A stretch of 64,000 nt of DNA from UBA11524 sp045132495 (GTDB lineage: Bacteria; Bacillota; Clostridia; Christensenellales; Aristaeellaceae). Shown here in pieces: positions 25,600 to 33,421 of the stretch. The position numbers and the translations under genes were made by a program. Within the stretch, counting starts at the first letter, position 1. Every line of letters begins with the position of its first letter. The notes beneath the pieces are model-generated. The model searched no databases. It worked only from the letters and a program-made list of their open reading frames with translations, and was not told where the DNA came from. Where the stretch lies: positions 62,001 through 126,000 of the forward strand of contig JBGUSK010000051.1 in assembly GCA_045132495.1 (NCBI GenBank), given 5' to 3'.

Positions 25600-26997
25600 T
25601 CAGCTGCTTTGGGCGATTCTTGCTTCCAGGGCGCCGAGCTTCTTCCTGGCGATGAACAGGTAGCACAGCATGTGAACCCCGAAGGTCAGCGCCCAGGAGA
25701 TGGGATAGGAAACATAGAGCACATCCAGCGTGGGAGTGGCAGCGAAGACCGTCAGGATCCACACCACGCGGAACAGACACGCGCCCGTCAGGCTCACGAT
25801 CATCGGCATGACGGAATAGCCCACGCCGCGCAGGCTGCCTACCATCACGTCCATCAGTCCGCACAGGCAGTACAGCGGCAGCATGTAGGTCAGTCGCTTC
25901 ATGCCATAATCCAGCACGGTCACGCCGGTGAGCGGGTCGATGGCCATCGGGTCATCCAGGTACAGGGAGAGCAGCGGACGGCCGCACAGGTACATCAGGT
26001 TGCCCATGACCAGACCGATCACCGTCACTGTGGCGACGCACACCCATACGCTTCGGCGGACGCGCCTGATCTTGCCCGCACCCAGGTTCTGGCTGGCGAA
26101 GGTCAGCGCTGCCTGGTGGATGGCGTTCATCGATGTGTACACGAAGCCCTCGAGGTTGCCGCCTGCGGAGTTCGCCGCCACGACCACCTCGCCGAAGGAG
26201 TTCACCGAGGACTGGATCAGCACGTTGGAAATAGAGAACAGGCTGCCCTGCAATCCCGCTGGCAGACCGACCCTTGCAATGTCGATCAGCTGGCGCTTGT
26301 GGATGCGCAGCTCCTTCGGGTCGAGGCGCACCATGCCATTGGATCGCATCAGGCAGATGACCACCAGCACCGCGCTCACCGCCTGGGAAGCCACCGTCGC
26401 GATGGCCACGCCCGCCACGTTCATGTGAAAGCCGATAACGAGAATCAGGTTCAGAATGACGTTCACCACGCCGGCGATGGTCAGGTAGATCAGCGGGCGC
26501 TTCGTGTCGCCCACCGCGCGCAGGATGGCCGCGCCGAAGTTATACACCATGTTGAAGGGCATGCCCAGGAAGTAGATCTTCATGTAGGTGGTGGCCAGGT
26601 CAAGGACGGGGTTGTCCATCATCTGCAGCAGCGGACGGCAGAAGATAAAGCCGATCAGGCCCACCACCACGCCTGCGATGATCGCCAGGCTCATCGCCGT
26701 GTGCACGGATTTGTGCACCTGTGCCGGGTCATTCGCGCCGAAGGACTTCGCCACTGCGACGCTGCCGCCCACGCTCAATCCGATGAACACATTGACCATC
26801 AGGTTGATCAGGCTGCCCGTGGAGCCCACCGCAGCCAGGTATTCCTTGCCGGCCCAGCGGCCTACGACCACCATGTCCGCAGCGTTGAAGAGCAGCTGCA
26901 GGATGCCGGAGGCGATCAGCGGCAGAGAGAACATCAGCACCTTGGGCAGCAATGCACCCTCGGTCATGTCCATTTCATATTTTTTTACGCGTGTCAT
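25600..26997 (-). CDS. MATE family efflux transporter
   Basis: The 465-residue integral membrane protein has the twelve-helix MATE layout in two halves. Typical sequence includes GALLPKVLMFSLPLIASGILQLLFNAADMVVVGRWAG at the start (in parts), QGSLFSISNVLIQSSVNSFG in the second half, and PLYCLCGLMDVMVGSLRG near the end. MATE proteins export drugs or metabolites using a Na+ or H+ gradient. Here it follows the GH115 gene by 19 bp and precedes the unknown gene by 15 bp. Its ribosome binding site is AAAGGAG. The substrate is unknown. Confidence 0.93.
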   Translation of the reverse strand: MTRVKKYEMDMTEGALLPKVLMFSLPLIASGILQLLFNAADMVVVGRWAGKEYLAAVGSTGSLINLMVNVFIGLSVGGSVAVAKSFGANDPAQVHKSVHTAMSLAIIAGVVVGLIGFIFCRPLLQMMDNPVLDLATTYMKIYFLGMPFNMVYNFGAAILRAVGDTKRPLIYLTIAGVVNVILNLILVIGFHMNVAGVAIATVASQAVSAVLVVICLMRSNGMVRLDPKELRIHKRQLIDIARVGLPAGLQGSLFSISNVLIQSSVNSFGEVVVAANSAGGNLEGFVYTSMNAIHQAALTFASQNLGAGKIRRVRRSVWVCVATVTVIGLVMGNLMYLCGRPLLSLYLDDPMAIDPLTGVTVLDYGMKRLTYMLPLYCLCGLMDVMVGSLRGVGYSVMPMIVSLTGACLFRVVWILTVFAATPTLDVLYVSYPISWALTFGVHMLCYLFIARKKLGALEARIAQSS

Positions 26998-27016
26998 AAT
27001 GATTTTCTCCTTTGCA

Positions 27017-29914
27017 TCACATGCAGGTGGATTCCTGCGGGCCGAGATAGCTCTCGGGCATGACGTGGCCTGCGGGATAAATCAGGATGCGCTCGAGACT
27101 GAAATTCGGATCCACTGCGCCGATGGTCAGCTCGTTGAGCTCCCGCGTGCAGCGGATATTCACCTTCACCTTGCGGATGTGATTGACCATGGCGTAACAC
27201 CAGCGGGGATCGCTGTTCTCGCCCGCGCGATAGTCATCCGGGACGCAGGTGACGATCTGCTTTTCGCCGCCGATTTCCAGGGTACAGCGCATGGCGGTCC
27301 TGGGCTGCACGGGGCTGGTGGGTGTGAGCCACAATTCGCAGATGTGGTCACCGTCCTTCTCCGCGAAGAAGCGGTAGGTGAGGGAGGGTGCGTCCTCCTC
27401 CGGACGGAAGGCGGCGGTGGAGGGATATACCTTGACCGCATTGCCGCTGCGGCCATAGCCAGGCAGCACCCGGAAGGCTGCGCCGTCCACATCGTGCTTC
27501 GAGCAGAAGTGATGCGCGTCGATGGTGACGACCTTCTTCACCGGCATGTAGGCGGGCTTTTCGTTGGGGAAGAGCCAGGCGGCGGAGACGTCCACATGAA
27601 CAAGACAGTCATCCGCATAGATGGTCAGCAGGCACGGCTCCACTTCGTCGATCAGCCGGCTGCGGTCGAAGGTGAGGGTGACGATATCCAGCGTGGCAGT
27701 CCGGCCCTCGCGGGGGGAGACGGTCAGCCAGTCGGCCTCGCCCTCGATGTGCCAGGACAGCTCGCCCTCGCCGGCGTTTGCGATTTCAAGCCTGGCCTCG
27801 GTCACGCCCGCGTCGCAGAAGTCATGCATCGGGATCCACATGGGCATGCCGTATTTCTTACCGTACACAGGGGCTGCATCTGCCCGGGAGGCGGACAGGC
27901 GGGGCTCCTTCCAGGGATAGACATAGGTGCGCAGGGGCATCCTGCAGCCGTCCTCATTCCAGGTGGTGAAGCCGATGTGGGCCTCCAGTTCCATGCCCGA
28001 CCACTTGCCGTCCCGGAAGGCGGCGTACTCGGCGCAGAGGGCGGCGTCGGTGGACATGCCGTCCGCCACCCGGTCGGCAAAGTCATTGGCTGCCGGGCGG
28101 GCCTGCCGGGCATAGTGGGCGTTGATGCCGGCGTCCAGGTGCATGTGCAGCAGATTGACGCCGCTCTGCAGGGGCAGATGCACCATGGAATAGTAGGCGT
28201 CCTTCATGGGCTGGGGGAAGCTCTCGTACAGGGCGGTGCTGGCGTCCCAGAGCTGCTTGCCCAGCTCGTACATGCGGGCGGCTTCATTTTCGTGACAGGG
28301 ATGATATACGTCTGCGTTGAGCGCCTCGGGCCGGCGCTTGCCGTTGAGGTCGTACAGGTCGGTCAGCAGCTGCTCCACGGCAGACTGTTCTGCGCCGTTC
28401 AGCCCGGGGAAGGTCTCCTGCACGAAGGATTCCACCCACTTGCGCCAGTTTTCCGCGTCATGGCTGCCCCATTTGTCATAATCGTAAGCCAGGTCGAGGA
28501 ACTGGTGCAGGCTCACCTCGTTGCCCTTCAGGTCGCCGGTGTTGAGGATCCACACGTCCCGGATGCCATAGTCATAGGCCAGGCACATCTGCTCCCAGAG
28601 CTTCGAAAAGGGCGTGGAGGGCATCCACTCGTAGCTGATGGGCCCGCCGTGGTAGTCCACATGGTAGTACATGCCCCAGCCGCAGCCGCGCGCCTTAAGG
28701 GCGGCGGTCATTTCCGGGGTGGGCAGGGAACGCATGAAGCCATGGTTGTCCTCGCAGAGCATGCAGACGGTGTTCCGCAGGCCTTCCCAGTCCTTGAGGC
28801 CCTGGACGGTTTCATTGCCGTAGAAGAAGGGCTCGACCTCCTTGTACAGCGCCAGCAGCCGGGGCTGATCCTTTGATTTGGGGCCTGCGTGCTCCTGGAT
28901 GAGGGCCTCCTGGGTGGTGATGACGTCCTTGAGGTACTCAATATTGGCGCGCAGGCCTGCATCTGCGTCCAGCATCGCGGAGTCATCTTCGCCGCGCATG
29001 CCGATGGTGATCAGGTGCTCGTACTTGCCGGAGCGCTTGAGGCCGTCCGCCCAGAAGCGGGTGATGCCGTCCCGGTTGCGGACGAAGTTCCAGTCCGTGC
29101 CGTATTTGCCGCCGTCGCGGATGGAGTGCTTGAACTCCTCGCCTGCCCGCAGGCAGGGTTCGTGATGGCTGTTGCCCACCACGATGCCGTATTCGTCTGC
29201 CAGCTCCTCGTTCAGGGAACCGGGGCCCTCCTCGCCGAAGACGCTGGCCCACATTGCCGGCCACATGTAGTTGGCCTTCAGACGCAGCAGCAGCTCGAAG
29301 ACGTGGTCATACATCTTCGCGTTCACGCCGCCGAAGTGAGTGACGCCCTTGTGGCTCTCGGTGGTGGCAGAATCTCCCGTTGCCGCTTCTGCACTGCCGA
29401 AATGGGTTGTCGCCCAGGTGCCGAAGCAGGGCCACTCGTCATTGATGAACAATCCGCGGTAGCGGACGCTGGGCTCCTTCGATACGGTGCAGATGTCATC
29501 CTTCAGCTCAATATCTGCGCAGGGCAGGGGATCAGCGTCACCCCAATAAACCAGCGGGGACACGCCGATGTACCGGCTCAGCTCAAACATGCCGAATTCA
29601 GTGCCGCGCTTGTCACTGCCCAGGATGATGAGGCTGCCGTCCACCATCTGGATGGTGAAGCACTCCCACTTGCCGCGGATCTCCTCTGCCTGGGGAAGCT
29701 TGCCGTCCGCGATCAGCTTGTCCGCCAGCGCGGAGCATCCCAGCGTTGCGCAGAGGACGTGGGGCTCCTTGGTGGCCTGACGCAGGAGCGCCGGATTCAC
29801 GCCGGAGACCGCTTCGATATCCGCGATGACCTTGCCGGCCACGCGCGCAACGCCTGCGTGGGCGGTTTCTTCCACCACAATGGGCAGAGCAGCGCCGTTT
29901 TTTGTCAGGAACAT
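27017..29914 (-). CDS. Glycoside hydrolase family 115 (alpha-glucuronidase-like)
   Basis: A 965-residue protein with family 115 features: an N-terminal beta/alpha region (GSDKRGTEFGMFELSRYIGVSPLVYWGD), the start of the catalytic barrel (SVRYRGLFINDEWPCFGTW, then RLKANYMWPAMWASVFGEEGPGSLNEELADEYGIVVGNSHHEPCLRAGEE, in parts), and a C-terminal beta-sandwich region. Family members remove alpha-1,2-linked 4-O-methylglucuronic acid from glucuronoxylan. There is no signal peptide, so it probably works on imported aldouronic oligosaccharides in the cytoplasm. GGAGG lies 8 nt before the ATG. It is the second gene of an operon with a degenerate phosphoesterase and a MATE exporter, not with the usual xylan transporters. 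Confidence 0.88.
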   Translation of the reverse strand: MFLTKNGAALPIVVEETAHAGVARVAGKVIADIEAVSGVNPALLRQATKEPHVLCATLGCSALADKLIADGKLPQAEEIRGKWECFTIQMVDGSLIILGSDKRGTEFGMFELSRYIGVSPLVYWGDADPLPCADIELKDDICTVSKEPSVRYRGLFINDEWPCFGTWATTHFGSAEAATGDSATTESHKGVTHFGGVNAKMYDHVFELLLRLKANYMWPAMWASVFGEEGPGSLNEELADEYGIVVGNSHHEPCLRAGEEFKHSIRDGGKYGTDWNFVRNRDGITRFWADGLKRSGKYEHLITIGMRGEDDSAMLDADAGLRANIEYLKDVITTQEALIQEHAGPKSKDQPRLLALYKEVEPFFYGNETVQGLKDWEGLRNTVCMLCEDNHGFMRSLPTPEMTAALKARGCGWGMYYHVDYHGGPISYEWMPSTPFSKLWEQMCLAYDYGIRDVWILNTGDLKGNEVSLHQFLDLAYDYDKWGSHDAENWRKWVESFVQETFPGLNGAEQSAVEQLLTDLYDLNGKRRPEALNADVYHPCHENEAARMYELGKQLWDASTALYESFPQPMKDAYYSMVHLPLQSGVNLLHMHLDAGINAHYARQARPAANDFADRVADGMSTDAALCAEYAAFRDGKWSGMELEAHIGFTTWNEDGCRMPLRTYVYPWKEPRLSASRADAAPVYGKKYGMPMWIPMHDFCDAGVTEARLEIANAGEGELSWHIEGEADWLTVSPREGRTATLDIVTLTFDRSRLIDEVEPCLLTIYADDCLVHVDVSAAWLFPNEKPAYMPVKKVVTIDAHHFCSKHDVDGAAFRVLPGYGRSGNAVKVYPSTAAFRPEEDAPSLTYRFFAEKDGDHICELWLTPTSPVQPRTAMRCTLEIGGEKQIVTCVPDDYRAGENSDPRWCYAMVNHIRKVKVNIRCTRELNELTIGAVDPNFSLERILIYPAGHVMPESYLGPQESTCM

Positions 29915-29938
29915 GGTGATATCCTCCGTGAATTATCG

Positions 29939-31009
29939 TTAATGTACCGTTGCGGTGAGCACCAGCATGGTGGCGCCGGGGGAATTGAACAGGCGCATGG
30001 GCATGAACCAGGGGTAATCCACCCCTGCCCCCAGGCCGGGGCTGATGTGCTGCCACATGCCGGAGAGATACCCCATGCCGGTGATCAGCTCGTCATCGGG
30101 GAAGAAGCCCAGCTCCGGCACATACACCGCACCCAAACCGGGGATGCGCCATTGCCCTGCACAGTATCCGCCGCTGAGCGCCAGGGAAACCCGGCTCATG
30201 GTGAAAATCTTGCTGGTGGCCCAGGCCCGCGAATCGGCGACGGATTCCTTCGTCAGCGGCATGTGGCTGACGACCACCTGGATGTCCTTCTCCTTGATGG
30301 ACGCGATGGTCTCGCGGATGCGCTGCATGCGGGCCACCTGGTATTCCGCCGTGCGCAGCATCGCGGATTGATCCAGCGTCAGCGGCTCCACCTGGGCCTT
30401 GAGCGCGTCGATCTGGTTCTGCCAGGCCTTCTCCGTGCTGACGGTATCCATGGTATAAATGGTTTCCGGGCTGAACCAGATGGTTGCCTTGCCGGCCTTG
30501 ATGGCATGGGGCTCGTCCAGAAGGATCACGCCTGCATCAAGGAGCTGCTGGGCCCAGTCCGCATAGGGGGAAAGGGAGGCGTGGGCGGTGGTGGCATACA
30601 GCGCCGGATCGCCGTCGCCGGGCAGGAGCAGCACCGGGGTACCGTAGGGCAGCTGGGCCAGAAGATCCAGCACGGGCTGGACATTGCCGCTTTCACCTAC
30701 CATATTGCCGGAGAGCACCACTGCGCCGTAGCCGCTGCGGCTGCCGATGGCCTTCTTCACCGCAGACTGCTTGTCGCCCAGCTCTGCGCCGTTGAGGTCG
30801 GAGAGGTGGAGGATGGTGAAATTGTCCAGATCGGTGGGGAGGTTGGAGATGGTGACATACTCGCGGGTGTAGGAAACGGTGTGGGTCATGGCGAGGTTGG
30901 CGGTGAAAAGCGCTGCCAGCAGGATCATCAGGACGATCAGGAAGCCGATCAGAGCAGCCTTGCCGTGCCGGGGTTCGTCGGAAAAGATGTATTGTTGACG
31001 TCGTGCCAT
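29939..31009 (-). CDS. Membrane-anchored calcineurin-like phosphoesterase homologue with degenerate active site
   Basis: The 356-residue protein has one N-terminal transmembrane segment (about residues 20-42, LIGFLIVLMILLAALFTANLAM) and an outer domain with the fold order of YaeI/YkuE metallophosphoesterases. The metal-binding blocks are altered: LHLSDLNG replaces HxSDxH, VLSGNMVG replaces GDxxD, LLPGDGD replaces GNHD, and ALSGGYCAGQW replaces SGHTHGGQ. Only the His of VVSHMPL is kept. It is therefore probably not a metal-dependent hydrolase and may bind a ligand or protein. The ATG at 31009 has GGAGG 10 nt upstream. First gene of the four-gene GH115 operon. Confidence 0.75.
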   Translation of the reverse strand: MARRQQYIFSDEPRHGKAALIGFLIVLMILLAALFTANLAMTHTVSYTREYVTISNLPTDLDNFTILHLSDLNGAELGDKQSAVKKAIGSRSGYGAVVLSGNMVGESGNVQPVLDLLAQLPYGTPVLLLPGDGDPALYATTAHASLSPYADWAQQLLDAGVILLDEPHAIKAGKATIWFSPETIYTMDTVSTEKAWQNQIDALKAQVEPLTLDQSAMLRTAEYQVARMQRIRETIASIKEKDIQVVVSHMPLTKESVADSRAWATSKIFTMSRVSLALSGGYCAGQWRIPGLGAVYVPELGFFPDDELITGMGYLSGMWQHISPGLGAGVDYPWFMPMRLFNSPGATMLVLTATVH

Positions 31010-31043
31010 GGGCTCATGACCTCCGCAAATTTTCTCAGTATAC

Positions 31044-31072
31044 ATTATAGGCCTTCTTTTCCGGGATTACAA
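31044..31072 (-). promoter_or_regulatory. Promoter of the GH115 operon
   Basis: On the minus strand TATAAT (31044-31049), 17 bp, TTGTAA (31067-31072), 35 bp before the first gene. Confidence 0.65.
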
Positions 31073-31135
31073 GGGGAGATGTAACAAATGAAAGGGATGA
31101 TTTGTGTGTGTAGAGGGGAAATTAAGCCGTAGTGT

Positions 31136-31168
31136 CCAACATTCACGCTGGATGTGGTACTATATAGG
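31136..31168 (+). promoter_or_regulatory. Possible ECF-type promoter of the long sigma-factor gene
   Basis: CCAAC (31136-31140), 17 bp, then TACTATATAGG. It resembles the CCAAC-17-CGTTATACGG site before the ECF gene at 13908. Recognition by an ECF sigma factor is a guess. Confidence 0.3.
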
Positions 31169-31208
31169 CAGAAGCTTCTGACCAATCTCTTTGAAAGGAG
31201 GTGTGCCT

Positions 31209-32804
31209 GTGCGCGAACAATTGACGGCGTGGGTGGAGGAATACTCGCTGGCGCTGCTCAGATGGGCCCGGGGAAAGACCGGCGATCCCACCGCAGCCGA
31301 AGACCTGGCCCAGGAAGTCTGGCTGCAGTTCTTTTCCGCCGCAAGGCGCGAGGCGGATGCCGCGCGGGCCATCGCCCAGCCGGAGCATCTGCTGTGGAAG
31401 GTGGCCCGGCATGTGTGGCTGAAATCCCTGCGGAGAAAGGAGCTGCTGCCCCTGGCGACGGACGCTCCCAATCCGGAGGACTTCGCCGCTGACATCGCCC
31501 AGCGGCAGGAGGACGCCCAACTGCGCGCATGGGTGCACCAAAGGATCGTCAACCTGAATCGGCTGCAAAGAGAGATTTTCATCCTGTACTATGTGGAAAA
31601 GGTGCCGCAAAAGGAGATCGCCCGCCGTCTGGGCGTGAAGGAAAGCACGCTGCGCTGGCACCTTTCCGACACGAGACGCAAGATCAAGGAGGAAGCAAAC
31701 CGCATGACGGATACCGAATTTGTCTACCGCCCCCGCAAGCTGCACCTGGGCATCAACGGCCAGGCCGTGGCCCAGCTGGATACTACCCGCATCAACAACA
31801 ACCTGCTGATGCAGAACATCCTTCTGGCCTGTTATGACCAGGGCCGCACCGCTGCGGAATTGGCGGAAATGCTGGGCGTGGCCCGGCCCTACATCGAGCA
31901 TGACATTGACTGGCTGGTGGAGCGGGAGTTCCTCACCGAAGAGAAGGGCCGTTACCTCACCACGTTCATGATCAGCACCTGCACGCAGGAGCATCAGATC
32001 TACTGCGTATATGAGGCCCACAAGGAGGCCCTGTCCGGCGCGATCTGCCGGTATCTCCTCGACCATGAGGAGAGCATCCGCCGCATCGGCTTTATCGGCT
32101 GCGATAAGCCCATGAACAAGCTGTTGTGGACGCTGATCTACTTCTTTACTATGGAGCTGGACATGCCTTGCAAACCGCCGGAGAAGCCCTATCGCCCCGA
32201 CGGTGGGCGCTACTGGCCGCTGGGCTTTGACCGCAGCGACTTCGATCCCAACCTGCCCCGCGCGAACTTTGCCTACAACGGTGGCATGTATAGCGACGGC
32301 TTCAACTGGTTTGGCCTGCACGATTTCGGCGCCAGCGAGATCGAAAGCATGATGGATGGCTGGACCCCGGAATACCTGCACCTGCGGATGCTGCTGGTGA
32401 AGCTCATCTGCGGCGGGTTCGATGTGAATCTGGTCACGGAGGAGGAGAAATTCGCCCTGGCCCAGCTGATCGAAAAGGGCTTCCTGTTCATGGAGGACGA
32501 CCGGCTGACGCCGAACTTCCTCATCTTCACCGGGGCCCAGCACGATGCGCTCCGCCGGGAGATCTTCGCGCCCCTGGCCGAGGCCCTTCAGCCGGAGCTG
32601 GCCGCTCTCGCCCGCGACCTGCATGAGCTGAGCCTGTCCAACCTGCCGCCCCACCTCAAGCACCTCGCCCCCCTGGCGGAGGCCATGGCACAGCACGATG
32701 TGGGCTACATGACCGAGCTCCTGGCCTTCCGGGACGGAACGCTCTATCAGCCTGTGGACAAGCGGGACGGTGAGTTCCTGACGATGGCGTATATTGCCTG
32801 GTAA
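31209..32804 (+). CDS. ECF-type sigma factor with a long C-terminal extension
   Basis: The first 165 residues are a standard ECF sigma factor: region 2 (EEYSLALLRWARGKTGDPTAAEDLAQEVWLQFF, in parts) and region 4 (LNRLQREIFILYYVEKVPQKEIARRLGVKESTLRWHLSDTRRKI). Some 365 further residues follow, starting with a winged-helix-like segment (LLACYDQGRTAAELAEMLGVARPYIEHDIDWLVEREFL) and then an unrecognised domain (FFTMELDMPCKPPEKPYRPDG, FGASEIESMMDGWTPEYLHLRMLLVKLICGG). No transmembrane helix and no separate anti-sigma gene are seen, so the extension may itself control the sigma part. The GTG start has AAAGGAGG at 31194-31201, 7 nt upstream. Confidence 0.85.
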   Translation: MREQLTAWVEEYSLALLRWARGKTGDPTAAEDLAQEVWLQFFSAARREADAARAIAQPEHLLWKVARHVWLKSLRRKELLPLATDAPNPEDFAADIAQRQEDAQLRAWVHQRIVNLNRLQREIFILYYVEKVPQKEIARRLGVKESTLRWHLSDTRRKIKEEANRMTDTEFVYRPRKLHLGINGQAVAQLDTTRINNNLLMQNILLACYDQGRTAAELAEMLGVARPYIEHDIDWLVEREFLTEEKGRYLTTFMISTCTQEHQIYCVYEAHKEALSGAICRYLLDHEESIRRIGFIGCDKPMNKLLWTLIYFFTMELDMPCKPPEKPYRPDGGRYWPLGFDRSDFDPNLPRANFAYNGGMYSDGFNWFGLHDFGASEIESMMDGWTPEYLHLRMLLVKLICGGFDVNLVTEEEKFALAQLIEKGFLFMEDDRLTPNFLIFTGAQHDALRREIFAPLAEALQPELAALARDLHELSLSNLPPHLKHLAPLAEAMAQHDVGYMTELLAFRDGTLYQPVDKRDGEFLTMAYIAW

Positions 32805-32810
32805 TAAAGA

Positions 32811-32843
32811 AGGGGCCGCTCTTCCATCGGAAGAGCGGCCCTT
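32811..32843. terminator. Bidirectional terminator
   Basis: GGCCGCTCTTCC/GGAAGAGCGGCC, a perfect 12-bp stem with 3-nt loop, extended by AAGG/CCTT, between the converging sigma and pgsA genes. Confidence 0.85.
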
Positions 32844-32848
32844 GCTAT

Positions 32849-33421
32849 TTACTTCGCATTTCTGATTACATCGAAATTCTTCTGGAAATAATCCACACCG
32901 CTCCAGATGGTGATGGCGACCACCCAGAGGGTGATGATCCAGCCGATCACATCCACGATGGTCAGCAGCACCGGGACGCTGCCGAAGAGGATGGGCGCCA
33001 TGCGGCCCGCGATCATCAGGAAGAGTACCAGCACGATCTGGCTGACGGTCTTGATCTTGCCCAGCTTGCCTGCCGCGATGACGCGGCCCTGACCGACGGC
33101 CACCATGCGAAGGCCGTCCACCGCCAGCTCGCGTGCGAGGATGACGATCACCGCCCAGTGGGGCAGGAGGCCCGCGTGGGTCAGCATGATCATGGCGGAG
33201 AGGTTGAGCAGCTTATCGGCGACCGGGTCGATGAACTTGCCGAAGTCCGTCACGATATGGTCACGGCGGGCGATGTGGCCGTCCAGGTAGTCGGTGTAGG
33301 CCGCCGCGCCGAACACCGCGGCACTCAGCAGGATGAAGAACCAGCCGGGCTGGTACATGCACAGCACCAGCACAGGGATCAGCGCGACGCGCAGAAGGCT
33401 CAGCTTATTCGGGGTATTCAT
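32849..33421 (-). CDS. pgsA: CDP-diacylglycerol--glycerol-3-phosphate 3-phosphatidyltransferase
   Basis: Makes phosphatidylglycerol phosphate, the precursor of phosphatidylglycerol and cardiolipin, in the membrane. The 190-residue protein has the CDP-alcohol phosphatidyltransferase motif DYLDGHIARRDHIVTDFGKF followed by IDPVADK (D-x2-D-G-x2-A-R-x8-G-x3-D-x3-D) and several transmembrane helices. Its ATG overlaps the stop codon of rimO by 4 nt (ATGA), so the two are translationally coupled, a gene order common in Bacillota. Confidence 0.95.
   Translation of the reverse strand: MNTPNKLSLLRVALIPVLVLCMYQPGWFFILLSAAVFGAAAYTDYLDGHIARRDHIVTDFGKFIDPVADKLLNLSAMIMLTHAGLLPHWAVIVILARELAVDGLRMVAVGQGRVIAAGKLGKIKTVSQIVLVLFLMIAGRMAPILFGSVPVLLTIVDVIGWIITLWVVAITIWSGVDYFQKNFDVIRNAK

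Noticed and set aside
29939..31009. Annotating the membrane protein as an active phosphoesterase
   Set aside because: Four of five metal-binding motifs have lost their ligands, so activity cannot be claimed from the fold alone.
25318..31084. Several long + strand frames opposite the MATE, GH115 and phosphoesterase genes
   Set aside because: All are mirror frames of recognisable minus-strand genes, with His/Gln/Gly-rich products and no start signals.
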